Position numbers and translations under genes: made by a program. Of a DNA stretch of 64,000 bases, positions 9,693 through 18,702 are shown in pieces. This DNA comes from Clostridiales bacterium (lineage in GTDB: Bacteria > Bacillota > Clostridia > Christensenellales > Aristaeellaceae). Under the pieces are notes generated by a model. The model worked only from the letters and a program-made list of their open reading frames with translations. It ran no database searches and was not told the DNA's origin. The first letter of the stretch is position 1; each line of letters opens with the position of its first letter. The DNA lies in contig SVHA01000004.1 of the NCBI GenBank assembly GCA_015056085.1, positions 1 to 64,000 of the forward strand. The letters are read 5' to 3'.

Positions 9693-11204
9693 TCAGGTGA
9701 TCGGGGCGGGATTGAAAATGCACAGGTCGTTGTACAGCTTGTACTTCTCCGCAAAGGGCTGCTCCACGCCGGAAGCCACATTGATGATCTTGTGGAACAA
9801 CTCCGTGCCTACATCCTGAATGGTCTTTTCACCGGTGGTGATGGGCCCGGCGTTGATGTCAATCAGGTCTTCCCACTGGGCCTTCATCTCATTGCGGGAG
9901 CAGACCTTGATCACCGGCGCAGCCGCCAGTCCATAGGGCGTGCCGCGGCCGGTCATGAACACCTGCAGGCCAATGCCGCTGGCCAGCTGGCAGGGGCCGC
10001 ACACGATGTCGCTGGCAGGGGTGGCGGCGTAAATCATACCGTGGCAGGAAGGCCGCTCCGCAGGGGACAGCACCTCCACAATGGGAGAAGTGCCGGACTT
10101 GGCAATGGAGCCCATGGCCTTTTCCACAATGTTTGACAGGCCGCCCTTTTTGTTGCCGGGGGTGGGATTGGCGCTGCGGTCCACTTCACCATTGAGGAGA
10201 TAATTGTCATACCAGCGCATTTCAGCTGCCAGTTTTTTGCCGACTTCATCATTGACGCAGCGCTCGCCGATGATATGCACGCCGTCACGCACTTCCGTGA
10301 CTTCCGAGAACATCACCGTGGCGCCGCCAGCCACCAACATATCCGCCGCATAACCGGCGGAGGGATTCGCCGACACGCCGGAGAAGGCGTCGGAGCCGCC
10401 GCACTGCATACCCACCAGCAGCTTGTCCAGGGGAAGTTCCACCCTGCGGCGCTGATTGAGTTTTTCCAGTTTGGTCTTCGCCATGGCGAGGATGGCGTCC
10501 ATCATGGCGTCAAAGCCCTTGATGTCCTGGAGCATGATGACATTCTCCGGGATGTTGTCCTCGGGGTCCAGCAGCATATCCACCGTCAGTTTTTCGCAGC
10601 CCAGGGCCACGCACATCACTTCGCCGCCGAAATTGGGGTGATGCACCAGATTCCGCAGGGCACGGATGGGCACCTTTGCTTCAGGAGCATTGATGGCCAC
10701 GCCACAGCCGTAGGCATGGTTGATGGGCACCACGCCCTCCACGTTGGGATACAGGGGCAGCAGTTCCCTGCGGATGCGCTCCACCGCCACATTCAGCACG
10801 CCCGTGACGCACTGCACCGTGGTATGGATGCCCAGCAGGTTGCGGGTGCCGCCGTACCATCCGTCGGGATTCTCATAGCCCATCCAGGTCTTCACCGGGA
10901 CGTCAGGCTTGTTCCAGGCCAGTTTGGTGCCGAACACCATGTCGTCCAGCGCCGGGGGCACAGGCAGGTCCAGCATATTCTCGTTGATCCAGTCGCCCTG
11001 GGGGATGGCCTCCTTGGCGTAGCCCAGGCACACACCGTAGCGGATGATCTCGCCGCCGGCAGGAATGTCCTTGAGGGCGATCTTGTGGGCCTGGGGAATG
11101 TCCCGGAGGGCCACAATGCCGTCGGGGCCCGCTTCGCCAGCCTTCACCGGCTGCACGGCGATAGCCACATTGTCGATGTCCTGCAGCTTCACAAACTTAC
11201 GCAT
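9693..11204 (-). CDS. garD: Galactarate (or related aldarate) dehydratase, UxaA/GarD family
   Basis: 503 residues, close to E. coli GarD. Members dehydrate D-galactarate to 5-dehydro-4-deoxy-D-glucarate in the cytoplasm using iron. The N-terminal SAF-like part (IPAGGEIIRYGVCLGYAKE) is followed by the UxaA catalytic region with GIHTTVQCVTGVLNVAVERI, HAYGCGVAI, ALGCE, GMQCGGSDAFSGVSANPSAG and the late HGMIYAATPASDIVCGPCQLASG. Several conserved Cys/His could bind the metal. Start chosen at the ATG after AAAGGAG; an in-frame upstream ATG has no such site. It is the last gene of the minus-strand aldarate cluster. Altronate dehydratase is the main alternative, but garR and gudD in the same cluster favour galactarate. 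Confidence 0.87.
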   Translation of the reverse strand: MRKFVKLQDIDNVAIAVQPVKAGEAGPDGIVALRDIPQAHKIALKDIPAGGEIIRYGVCLGYAKEAIPQGDWINENMLDLPVPPALDDMVFGTKLAWNKPDVPVKTWMGYENPDGWYGGTRNLLGIHTTVQCVTGVLNVAVERIRRELLPLYPNVEGVVPINHAYGCGVAINAPEAKVPIRALRNLVHHPNFGGEVMCVALGCEKLTVDMLLDPEDNIPENVIMLQDIKGFDAMMDAILAMAKTKLEKLNQRRRVELPLDKLLVGMQCGGSDAFSGVSANPSAGYAADMLVAGGATVMFSEVTEVRDGVHIIGERCVNDEVGKKLAAEMRWYDNYLLNGEVDRSANPTPGNKKGGLSNIVEKAMGSIAKSGTSPIVEVLSPAERPSCHGMIYAATPASDIVCGPCQLASGIGLQVFMTGRGTPYGLAAAPVIKVCSRNEMKAQWEDLIDINAGPITTGEKTIQDVGTELFHKIINVASGVEQPFAEKYKLYNDLCIFNPAPIT

Positions 11205-11280
11205 AAAATCCACTCCTTTGGGAGATTTTTCGGATGTTTTTCTTTGATGCATCCTGCTTCTTCGCAGTGAATCAACCGGT

Positions 11281-13170
11281 TTATCGTGCCAGGCCGTGCT
11301 TTTTCAGCCGCCGCCACAGCGTCGTTTTGCTGATGCCCAGATACTCCGCCAGGGCGCCGCGGCCGGTGCCCACCTTGTTGATGGCGTCCAGCAGTTCTGC
11401 CTTTTCCCGGGAATAAACCATGGGCGTATCGGCGTCCATCTGGGTGGGGGCATGGCGCAGGGCAAAGGTGCGGGGCAGGTGCCTGCGGATGAAATCAGCG
11501 CTCACTTCCCGCTCCCTTGTCAGCAGGGTGATCTTTTCGCAGAACAGGCGCAGCTGCATCACGTCGCCCGTCCACTGGTGCTGGCACATCAGCGCCTCAC
11601 CCTCGGGGGACACGGTGACGAACTTGTGATACTTGGTGCCGAACTGGTTGAGGTATTCCCGCATCAGGCTGGGGATGTCCCCGGGGTGCTCGTTGAGGGC
11701 AGGCAGGGTCAGTTCCATCTGGCTGATGCAGGCGTACAGCGGCGGCAGGAAGGTTCCCTGACGCACCAGACTGTACAAATCCTCGTTGGTGGTGCAGATG
11801 ATGCGCACATCCACCGGCAGGGTGCGGTGGGTGCCGCCCTGATAGATCACATTGCGCTGCATGGCATTGAGCAGCTGATACTGGGCCGCCATGTCCAGGC
11901 GATCCACCGCTTCCAGCACCAGCGTGCCGGTGTGGGCGATTTCAAACAGGGATTTGCGCTGATCGCCCCCGGCGTCTGAGAAAAGTTGGGTGAGCTGCAT
12001 TTCCGGCGAAAGGGCCGCCAGATTGACTTCCACATAGGGGTTTTTGTTTCTCAAACCCGCATTGTGGATGCACTCCGCCAGTTGGGTGGTCATGCCGCCG
12101 TAGGGGCTGGTGATGAGCACCGGCAATTCATACTGAGCGTACTGCCGGGCGTCCTCGTAGAGTTCCTGCAGACAGGGAGTGACGGTATGCAGATGATGGA
12201 AGGTGGTTTTGGCGAAATACCCCCGCTGATACCTGTCGGAGCGGATGGTTTCTTCCATCTCGTCAATGCGCTTGAATTCCTGCAGGGAGAGGATGAAGCC
12301 CTCGCTCTCGCCGTCGTGGGTGAGGTTGGCAATGTTGGCAATGAAGGCCTCCCTGGGAGTACGCACCACCATGGAATAGGCATTCTTGCGGTTTTTGATG
12401 GCCTGGGCCACCAGCGAATCGCTCTCCAGCGAGAGGAGATCGGCAATGTGCATCCCGATGATGTCCGCTGCCCTGCGCCTGAGCAGGTTTTCCGCCATAT
12501 AGTTGGCGATGACCACGCATCCGTCGGCGTCCAGTTTGAGGATGGCGTCGAAGGAATAATTCAGCAGGGACATGAATTCATTGGTGCGGCGGCGCTCCAG
12601 TTCGATGCCGTAGAGAATGCGCTGGGCGTTGCTCAGTGCATGGATGATGCTGTCCTTGGTGGACTCCAGGAACATGGTCTTGACGGGATACTGGGCCGCA
12701 TACTGCAGGGCAAGTTCGCCGCCCACCAGCACATCGCAGCCTTCCCGGCAGGCACGGGCCACGGCCTCCTGCATTTCCAGGTTGGCCGCAGCATAATAGA
12801 TGTTCACGTCCGCCCCCAGCACCTGGGCCAGTGGCTCGGGATTGGAGAACATATGGCGGAAGCCCAGCAGGGCGATGCGGGGATACTGCTTGCCGCTGAT
12901 TTCCTTGGCGCGGGAAATAATCAGCGCCAGTTCCTGGCCTTCCAGCACAATTTCCACCACGGGGATATTCAGTTCATTCTTCAGCAGGTGCGCCTGATTG
13001 CCCCGGGCCACCACCACGGCGGCGCCTTCCAGGCATTCCTTGCGCACGATTTCCAGCACCGTCTGGGAAGTCGCCATGAGCACCTTGGCGTCCAGCTGCG
13101 CCTCAGAGACGACCTCCGTGCCCTGCTGATACATCTGTTGGGTAGGGGTGACGAGCAGAATCTTGGCCAT
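11281..13170 (-). CDS. PrpR-N/PAS/Fis-HTH regulator with degenerate AAA+ domain
   Basis: 629 residues. The PrpR-type N-terminal sensor occupies about 1-190. A PAS domain follows (about 205-310, FDAILKLDADGCVVIANYMAENLLRRRAADIIGMHIADL, written here only as a locator). Next comes a region aligned to sigma-54 activator AAA+ domains (about 325-550), and a Fis-type helix-turn-helix ends the protein (GRGALAEYLGISKTTLWRRL). The AAA+ part lacks the essentials: Walker A GxxGxGKE is replaced by TSPYGGMTTQ, GAFTGA is absent, Walker B is GTLVLEAVD instead of GTLFLDEI, and the arginine-finger segment reads LYACIS. So it probably binds DNA and senses a ligand without ATP-driven sigma-54 activation. Start chosen at the ATG after AAGGAG. 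Its place between garD and garR suggests it controls aldarate use. Confidence 0.8.
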   Translation of the reverse strand: MAKILLVTPTQQMYQQGTEVVSEAQLDAKVLMATSQTVLEIVRKECLEGAAVVVARGNQAHLLKNELNIPVVEIVLEGQELALIISRAKEISGKQYPRIALLGFRHMFSNPEPLAQVLGADVNIYYAAANLEMQEAVARACREGCDVLVGGELALQYAAQYPVKTMFLESTKDSIIHALSNAQRILYGIELERRRTNEFMSLLNYSFDAILKLDADGCVVIANYMAENLLRRRAADIIGMHIADLLSLESDSLVAQAIKNRKNAYSMVVRTPREAFIANIANLTHDGESEGFILSLQEFKRIDEMEETIRSDRYQRGYFAKTTFHHLHTVTPCLQELYEDARQYAQYELPVLITSPYGGMTTQLAECIHNAGLRNKNPYVEVNLAALSPEMQLTQLFSDAGGDQRKSLFEIAHTGTLVLEAVDRLDMAAQYQLLNAMQRNVIYQGGTHRTLPVDVRIICTTNEDLYSLVRQGTFLPPLYACISQMELTLPALNEHPGDIPSLMREYLNQFGTKYHKFVTVSPEGEALMCQHQWTGDVMQLRLFCEKITLLTREREVSADFIRRHLPRTFALRHAPTQMDADTPMVYSREKAELLDAINKVGTGRGALAEYLGISKTTLWRRLKKHGLAR

Positions 13171-13198
13171 ATATACTCCTTGCTCCATGCTGCTTCAA

Positions 13199-13220
13199 GC
13201 CGCAGGTCTTTTCCTGCGGC
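13199..13220 (-). promoter_or_regulatory. Hairpin in the leader of the aldarate regulator
   Basis: GCCGCAGG (13199-13206) pairs with CCTGCGGC (13213-13220), loop TCTTTT. It lies about 30 bases upstream of the regulator start. No clear promoter was identified beside it. Confidence 0.4.
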
Positions 13221-13284
13221 CTGAAGGTGCATGACCCGCCCATGGCAGGACTTCATCGCAGAAATTCTTCAAAATTTCTTCAAG

Positions 13285-13352
13285 AAAAGGACTGGCCTGA
13301 ACCGTTGTGCCGGGAGTTGACCCGGTGTCCTGCGGCACAAGCCAGTCCTTTT
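13285..13352 (-). terminator. Long inverted repeat between garR and the regulator
   Basis: AAAAGGACTGGC (13285-13296) pairs with GCCAGTCCTTTT (13341-13352), and an inner GTTGTGCCG/CGGCACAA extends the stem. T-rich bases follow on both strands, so it could end transcription in either direction. It sits just past the garR stop and may reduce expression of the regulator and garD. Confidence 0.7.
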
Positions 13353-13386
13353 ATGTGGATTTCTTCAGTGTAACCGGTGGATCATC

Positions 13387-14274
13387 TCAGTGATGCAGTT
13401 CTTCGCCGGTGAGCTTCTGATAGTACTTCATCAGGGCGCTGTGATCGCAGGCGCCGTCGCCGTCGCGATGGAGGATCTTCATCATTTCCATCACCTGGCT
13501 GGTCAGGGGCAGGGGCGCATCCACCACCTTGGCGGCGTCCACCACGTTGGTCAGGTCCTTGATGTGCAGATCAATGCGGAAGCCGGGCTTGAAGTTCTGG
13601 TCCATCATCATGGGCGCCTTGGCGTTCATGACGGTAGAGCCGGCCAGGCCGCCCTTGATGGCTTCGAAGATCTTCTCGGGTTCCACGCCGGAGAGCTGGC
13701 CCAGCATCATGGCTTCGGACACAGCGGCAATGTTGATGGCCACAACCACCTGGTTGCACAGTTTGGTCACATTGCCCGCGCCGATCTCGCCGCAGCGCAC
13801 CACGGAGGAGCCCATGGCGCCAAGCAGTTCCTTGTGAGCCTCGAACACGTCTTCGGGGCCGCCCACCATGAAGGCCAGGGTGCCGTCCACAGCCTTGGGC
13901 TCGCCGCCGGACACGGGAGCATCCAGCATCACGACGCCCTTCTTGGCCAGAGCATCAGAGATTTCACGGGAAGCGACAGGATTGATGGAAGACATATCGA
14001 TAAACACGGTGCCTTCCTTGACGTAATTGGCCACGGCGTTCTCGCCTTCCAGCATCACGGACTTGACGTGGGGGCTGTTGGGCAGCATGGTCAGGATGAC
14101 GTCGCAGTTTTCCGCCAGTTCACGGGTGTTTTCAGCAGCCTTGGCGCCGCATTCCACCAGCTCGGCCACAGCAGCCTTATTCAGGTCGAACACCATCAGG
14201 TCATAGCCCTTCTTCACCAGGTTCTTGCCCATGGGCTTGCCCATGATGCCCAGACCGATCAAACCAACTTTCAT
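13387..14274 (-). CDS. garR: 2-hydroxy-3-oxopropionate (tartronate semialdehyde) reductase
   Basis: 295 residues, the normal length for this beta-hydroxyacid dehydrogenase. It reduces tartronate semialdehyde to D-glycerate with NAD(P)H. The Rossmann motif GLIGLGIMGKPMGKNL is at the N-terminus, the substrate motif DAPVSGGEPKAVDGTLAFMVGG lies near 120, and the catalytic lysine segment GAGNVTKLCNQ near 170. Start chosen at the ATG after CAGGAGG. In this cluster it consumes the tartronate semialdehyde released by aldol cleavage of the dehydrated aldarates. Confidence 0.92.
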   Translation of the reverse strand: MKVGLIGLGIMGKPMGKNLVKKGYDLMVFDLNKAAVAELVECGAKAAENTRELAENCDVILTMLPNSPHVKSVMLEGENAVANYVKEGTVFIDMSSINPVASREISDALAKKGVVMLDAPVSGGEPKAVDGTLAFMVGGPEDVFEAHKELLGAMGSSVVRCGEIGAGNVTKLCNQVVVAINIAAVSEAMMLGQLSGVEPEKIFEAIKGGLAGSTVMNAKAPMMMDQNFKPGFRIDLHIKDLTNVVDAAKVVDAPLPLTSQVMEMMKILHRDGDGACDHSALMKYYQKLTGEELHH

Positions 14275-14393
14275 TGTTGTACCTCCTGTTTCATTCACAA
14301 AATAATCATCTATCCATCAAGGCGGAAAAAACGCCTTCCCGCCTGAAATGGCAACGGTAAGCGCAGCCTGCGCTGCGAAACGTCCCCGGCTGA

Positions 14394-15308
14394 TCAGAAC
14401 ATCAGCGGCAGAAGCGGCACGGTGACCAGGGACAGAAGCGTAGAGAGAATCACACACCGGGAGGCGGACAGATGGTCGCCGCCGGAGGTTTCCGCAAACA
14501 CCACGGTGAGGGTGGCTACGGGCATAGCAGTGATGACCACGGCCACCTGCCACATCATTTCCGGCAGATTGAGAAGCCGCATGACGCCCATCACCACCAG
14601 GGGAATCAGCACAAGGCGCAGAGCAGAGAGCGCCCACGCCGATTTGTCCTTGACGATCTCCACCGGTTTCATGTCCGTGAGGGTGGAGCCGATAATCATC
14701 ATGGACAGGGGGCCCACCATGCTGCCGATGTTGCGCACCGGCGTCTGGAGGGCAGAGGGGATGTCAAAGGGCAGCGCCGTCAGGCCCAGGCCCACGAACA
14801 CCGCCAGCAGGCAGGGGTTGAGCATGAGTTTCTTCCACTTGCTCTTGCCGTCTTCCTCTTTGTTGAAGAAGGACAGCCCCAGCGTCCACATGAACACACG
14901 GATGGGAATGAGGAAAAACGACGTATACAGCACGCCCAGTTCGCCAAACACCATGGACACCACGGGCAGGCCCGCATTGCCGGCATTGGAGAACATGGTG
15001 CCGAAGTACATCGGCCCCCGGCGCCTTTCATCCGTCTTTCTGAAAAGGAGCAGCGCAATGCCGTATCCCAGCAGGCAGATGCAGGCACTCACCACCAGCA
15101 TCAGCCCGGCCTGGGCCATTTCTTCGGCAGTGATGTTGATGAGGAAGGAAGCGCAGATGGTGCAGGGCAGAGCAATCTTGGTGAGCATGGCGTTGAAATA
15201 CTTGCGGGAGGAATCGGTGATGATGCCGATCTTCCGGCAGATGAATCCCGCCGCCATGTAGGCAAACAGCGTCAGCTGCGTGGTCACCATTTTCTCAAAT
15301 ACTTCCAT
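14394..15308 (-). CDS. AEC (auxin efflux carrier) family transporter
   Basis: 304 residues with about ten hydrophobic segments and the AEC family pattern (FAYMAAGFICRKIGIITD at the start, FSNAGNAGLPVVSMVFGE near 108, and ETSGGDHLSASRCVILSTLL at the end). AEC proteins are secondary carriers for organic acids such as malate or malonate. Its place between tctA and garR suggests export or exchange of an acid product or intermediate of aldarate breakdown. The substrate is inferred only from context. The ribosome site is GAAAGGA. Confidence 0.8.
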   Translation of the reverse strand: MEVFEKMVTTQLTLFAYMAAGFICRKIGIITDSSRKYFNAMLTKIALPCTICASFLINITAEEMAQAGLMLVVSACICLLGYGIALLLFRKTDERRRGPMYFGTMFSNAGNAGLPVVSMVFGELGVLYTSFFLIPIRVFMWTLGLSFFNKEEDGKSKWKKLMLNPCLLAVFVGLGLTALPFDIPSALQTPVRNIGSMVGPLSMMIIGSTLTDMKPVEIVKDKSAWALSALRLVLIPLVVMGVMRLLNLPEMMWQVAVVITAMPVATLTVVFAETSGGDHLSASRCVILSTLLSLVTVPLLPLMF

Positions 15309-15348
15309 CCTGTGCCGTCCTTTCCTCCCCTCAAAGCCAGGGATGATG

Positions 15349-15405
15349 CCCGGCGGGCACCACGGAGGAAGTTTTACCCTCTCCGTGATGCCGCCGGGGT
15401 TTTTC
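15349..15405. terminator. Strong inverted repeat between tctA and the AEC gene
   Basis: CCCGGCGGGCACCACGGAG pairs with CTCCGTGATGCCGCCGGGG. The T-run (TTTTT) is on the plus-strand side, while the flanking genes are on the minus strand, so it may stabilise or process the operon transcript instead of ending it. Confidence 0.6.
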
Positions 15406-15413
15406 TAATGTGA

Positions 15414-16895
15414 TTACTTGGCTGCCTTGGCCTTCTTATGGTCCTTCATATTATCATACACCACATACGCCATGGACGCAATGATGCAGACCCAGATGAT
15501 GATCGCACCGGGACGGGTGAAGAAAGGCTCGAAGCTGCCGCGGCTGCCCTGAAGCGCCTCGATGAAATACTGTTCCAGATCGCCGCCCAGGATGAAGCCA
15601 ATCAGGAAGGGCGCGGTGGGGAACTTGAACTTGCCCATGAAATAGGCCAGCACGCCGAAGATCAGCATGGCCCACACGTCAAACATGACGCCGGAGCGGC
15701 AGCAGAAAGCGCCGACCACGCACATCATCAGGATGACGGGATACAGGCGACCCTTGGGAATCTGCACGATCTTGGCGATCCACTTGATGGGATAATACAT
15801 CACCAGGAACATCAGCAGGTTACACACCAGCAGTGCCACCAGGATGGACGTCCAGATCTCGGGATTCTCGGTGATGAACAGCGGGCCCACCTGCAGGCCC
15901 TGCAGCATGAAGGCGCCCACCAGCACAGCAGTGGTAGAGTCGCCGGGGATGCCCAGGGACAGAAGAGGAATCAGAGCGCCGCCGGTCAGGGCGTTGTTGG
16001 AGGATTCGGAAGCCACCAGGCCATCGTCGATGCCGGAGCCGAACTTTTCAGGATGCTTGGACCAGGTCTTAGCCTGAGAATATGCCATCAGACTGGCAGC
16101 GGAGCCGCCCACGCCGGGCAGGATGCCCATGAACAGGCCCAGCAGGGAGGAGCGGATGATGTTCACGCCCTGGCCGCGCAGCTGGGAAACCTTGAACTTG
16201 GGAGCGTCCTTGCTGGTTTCCACCATATCGCTCTTGCTGTACTTCATGCCGGTTTCGGCTTCCTTGAACAGCGTGGCGATGGCGAACAGGCCGATCAGCA
16301 CGGGCAGAAGCTGGAAGCCGGAGCGCAGCACGCTCTCAGTGCCGGGAATCAGCAGACGGGGCTTGTTGTTGGTCGCCATATAGCCCATCAGCTTAATCAG
16401 CACGCCCGCAAAGCCGGCAAAGATGCCCTTTGCCAGAGCGCCCTTGGACAGGGCCGCAATCACGGTCATGGCGAAGAAGATGATCAGGAACTTCTCCACG
16501 GCGGAGAACTGGCGGGCCAGCAGCGCCAGCTGGGGCGTCAGCACAGCCAGGAACACCAGAGAAATCAGGCCGCCGATGAGGGACACGGTGATGCCCAGCT
16601 TCAGGGCGCGTTCACCTTCGCCGCGTTTGGCCATGGGATAGCCGTCGAAGGTGGTCGTCAGCGAAGAGGGCGTACCGGGAATGTTGATGAGAATGGCGGG
16701 AATCAGACCGCCGGAGATGCCGCCGACATACAGGCCCAGCAGCAGGTACAGGGACTCAGCCATGTCAAAGGCATAGGTCAGAGGAAGGAAAACGGCAAGT
16801 GCCATCGTTGCCGTCATTCCGGGCACAGCGCCGAACACAATGCCGACAGCCACGCCAAAGAGGGCCAAAAGTACATGGGTTACACCGATGACCAT
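15414..16895 (-). CDS. tctA: Tripartite tricarboxylate transporter large permease TctA
   Basis: 493 residues, about twelve membrane segments, standard for TctA. Family motifs are GIVFGAVPGMTATMALAVFLP at the start, GGISGGLIPAILINIPGTPS near 58, GILPGVGGSAASLMAYSQAK near 255 and GGALIPLLSLGIPGDSTTAVL near 300. TctA forms the sodium- or proton-coupled channel fed by the binding protein TctC. Start supported by AAAGGAG. Third in the minus-strand order tctC-tctB-tctA. The context predicts an aldarate (glucarate/galactarate) as the cargo, an inference. Confidence 0.93.
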   Translation of the reverse strand: MVIGVTHVLLALFGVAVGIVFGAVPGMTATMALAVFLPLTYAFDMAESLYLLLGLYVGGISGGLIPAILINIPGTPSSLTTTFDGYPMAKRGEGERALKLGITVSLIGGLISLVFLAVLTPQLALLARQFSAVEKFLIIFFAMTVIAALSKGALAKGIFAGFAGVLIKLMGYMATNNKPRLLIPGTESVLRSGFQLLPVLIGLFAIATLFKEAETGMKYSKSDMVETSKDAPKFKVSQLRGQGVNIIRSSLLGLFMGILPGVGGSAASLMAYSQAKTWSKHPEKFGSGIDDGLVASESSNNALTGGALIPLLSLGIPGDSTTAVLVGAFMLQGLQVGPLFITENPEIWTSILVALLVCNLLMFLVMYYPIKWIAKIVQIPKGRLYPVILMMCVVGAFCCRSGVMFDVWAMLIFGVLAYFMGKFKFPTAPFLIGFILGGDLEQYFIEALQGSRGSFEPFFTRPGAIIIWVCIIASMAYVVYDNMKDHKKAKAAK

Positions 16896-16913
16896 AGTGC
16901 TATTCTCCTTTCT

Positions 16914-17390
16914 TTACGGAAGTGTCAGGCCGAAGGCCACGCCGAAGACCAGATAGATGAACACAGGAGCCACCACGGAAATCGCCACGGAAACCAGCAG
17001 GGACTTCCAGTTGACGCCCTTGATCTTCTTGTCTTCAACGACAAAGGGAGGCGTGTAGAGGATGTTGAGAAGGAACAGAATGATGATGCTGGCGGCCACA
17101 AAATGCAGCACGGGCAGCAGGTAGAAGTAGCCAACCATCAGACCGATGGTCACGAAGAACACGAAGGGGTTGAAGCCCTTCTCGAAGAAATGATAGCCCT
17201 TGATGTGGATGAAGGGCGTACCCGTCTTCTTGCAGCGGATTGCACGCTGCACCAGGATGATGATCGCCAGCAGCACCAGCACGGCAATGGTCACAGTCGG
17301 CATCAGCAGATGCATATTGCTGTACTTGGGCTGAATGCCTTTACCGGAGAAAAACAGCTTTTCAAGCTGCTCCATCAGCTCAGGAGACAT
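16914..17390 (-). CDS. tctB: Tripartite tricarboxylate transporter small subunit TctB
   Basis: 158 residues with four hydrophobic segments (about 30-50, 75-95, 98-118, 133-155), matching the TctB layout. I chose the ATG at 17388-17390, nine bases after a GGAAG ribosome site. A TTG three codons upstream would sit directly on that site. The gene lies 18 bases before tctA in an operon. TctB is poorly conserved, so the identification rests partly on position. Confidence 0.85.
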   Translation of the reverse strand: MSPELMEQLEKLFFSGKGIQPKYSNMHLLMPTVTIAVLVLLAIIILVQRAIRCKKTGTPFIHIKGYHFFEKGFNPFVFFVTIGLMVGYFYLLPVLHFVAASIIILFLLNILYTPPFVVEDKKIKGVNWKSLLVSVAISVVAPVFIYLVFGVAFGLTLP

Positions 17391-17565
17391 GCATGTCAAC
17401 TTCCTTTCCTTGGTATTTTTCCCCGCATGGACTGGGCGAAGCGGGAGACGCTTCCTTCATTGAGCCTGTGCCGCCCGGGGCGGCGCATTGGTCAGCCGAA
17501 GCCCTTCATGGCGTTTGTGCCAGGAAGGGCCGCAGAATGCAGGTTAGTTGGAAAATCTGAAAGAG

Positions 17566-17592
17566 GCGGAAGAGGCATGAAGCCTCTTCCGC
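17566..17592 (-). terminator. Hairpin between tctC and tctB
   Basis: GCGGAAGAGGC (17566-17576) pairs perfectly with GCCTCTTCCGC (17582-17592). The T-run after it on the minus strand is weak (CTCTTTCAGATTTT). A partial terminator here would give more binding protein than permease, as is common in such operons. Confidence 0.65.
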
Positions 17593-17615
17593 GCAGGATT
17601 TTGCACGAAGATGAA

Positions 17616-18629
17616 TTACATCATGTCGTCCACGCTGGGCATGGCGTCGATGATTTCCTTCATGGTGTCGGACTTCTCGTAGATGTAGGTCTTGGCTTCC
17701 GCAGAGGGCAGGAAGGCGTTCTTGTAGGTCAGAGCGTCCATCGCAGCCTGGAATTCGGGATCAGCAGCGACCTTTTCCATGGCAGCGTCCAGTTCAGCCA
17801 CGACCTCGGCGGGAGTGCCTTCGGGCAGGTAGAACAGGAAGTCCTTGGAGAAGTGGAAGGGCTCGCCAGCCAGGGTGATGCCGTCTTCGTACATCATGGG
17901 CAGGCCTTCAACGCCGGGGATGTCGTCCATCATGCCGGAGAACTTCAGCTTCAGGTCAGCCTCGACGCCTTCCTCGGTGTACTGCTTCTGGCCGGAGTAG
18001 TCGGCGAACAGCAGGTCGATGTTGCCGTCCCACAGCATCTGCAGCTTGGTGGAGGTGGAGCCGGACAGAGCCACGCGGAACTGGCCAGCAACGTCCTCAC
18101 CGTAGGTTTCCTTCACCCACACATAGTAGGCGGCGAAGCCAACGTGAGACACGGAGCCATGCTCGATAGCGACCACGCAGGTCTCTTCGGGGTTGGCCTT
18201 GAGGTACTCGGCGATTTCCTTCATGGTGGCGTAGGGAGCATCAGCACGCACGTAGAAGCAGGAGCCGGGGTTCTGGCCGATACGGGGGCCGATCACATAG
18301 TGATCCAGGCTGTAGCTCTCGTCGTAGCTGCCGAACAGCACGGAGAGGTAGGTCATGTCATGGAAGGACATGATGGTCAGGCCGTCGTTCTTGGCAGTCT
18401 TCATGGTGTTGAAGGCTTCAGCAGCACCCACAGCGTCAACCTTGATGTCGGCGCCCAGGTACTTGGACAGGTAACGGCAAACGGTCTCGGTGCACATGTA
18501 GGTGTCACCGCTGGTGGAGGTGGAACCGATGACCACGCGGACGCGCTGGCCTTCGTAGACGGAGGCGGAAGCGCTGGCCAGGCCCAGGACCATGACCACA
18601 ACCAGGAGCAGAGAAACGAGCTTCTTCAT
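17616..18629 (-). CDS. tctC: TctC-type extracellular substrate-binding protein
   Basis: 337 residues with a signal peptide (MKKLVSLLLVVVMVLGLASASA). No lipobox cysteine is obvious, unlike many Gram-positive binding proteins. The Bug/TctC fold is indicated by VRVVIGSTSTSGDTYMCTETV at the start, GAAEAFNTMKTAKNDGLTIM near 70, DVAGQFRVALSGSTSTKLQMLWDGNIDLLF near 185 and the ending YLPEGTPAEVVAELDAAMEK..PEFQAAM. It captures a carboxylate outside the membrane for TctAB. The ribosome site is AAAGAGG. The presumed ligand is an aldarate, from the flanking dehydratases. Confidence 0.85.
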   Translation of the reverse strand: MKKLVSLLLVVVMVLGLASASASVYEGQRVRVVIGSTSTSGDTYMCTETVCRYLSKYLGADIKVDAVGAAEAFNTMKTAKNDGLTIMSFHDMTYLSVLFGSYDESYSLDHYVIGPRIGQNPGSCFYVRADAPYATMKEIAEYLKANPEETCVVAIEHGSVSHVGFAAYYVWVKETYGEDVAGQFRVALSGSTSTKLQMLWDGNIDLLFADYSGQKQYTEEGVEADLKLKFSGMMDDIPGVEGLPMMYEDGITLAGEPFHFSKDFLFYLPEGTPAEVVAELDAAMEKVAADPEFQAAMDALTYKNAFLPSAEAKTYIYEKSDTMKEIIDAMPSVDDMM

Positions 18630-18702
18630 TTGGGTACCCTCTTTCTTTATGATTTTTTATCCGGCTTTCCGCCGGTATAAAACGATGTTGTTCCCCGGAG
18701 GA

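Noticed and set aside
15438..18680. Very long open frames antisense to real genes (also 28259-30127, 35861-38929, 60914-63379 and others)
   Set aside because: They mirror well-supported genes on the other strand, encode His/Gly/Val-rich unnatural peptides, lack ribosome sites, and follow from GC-rich codon bias in the real genes.
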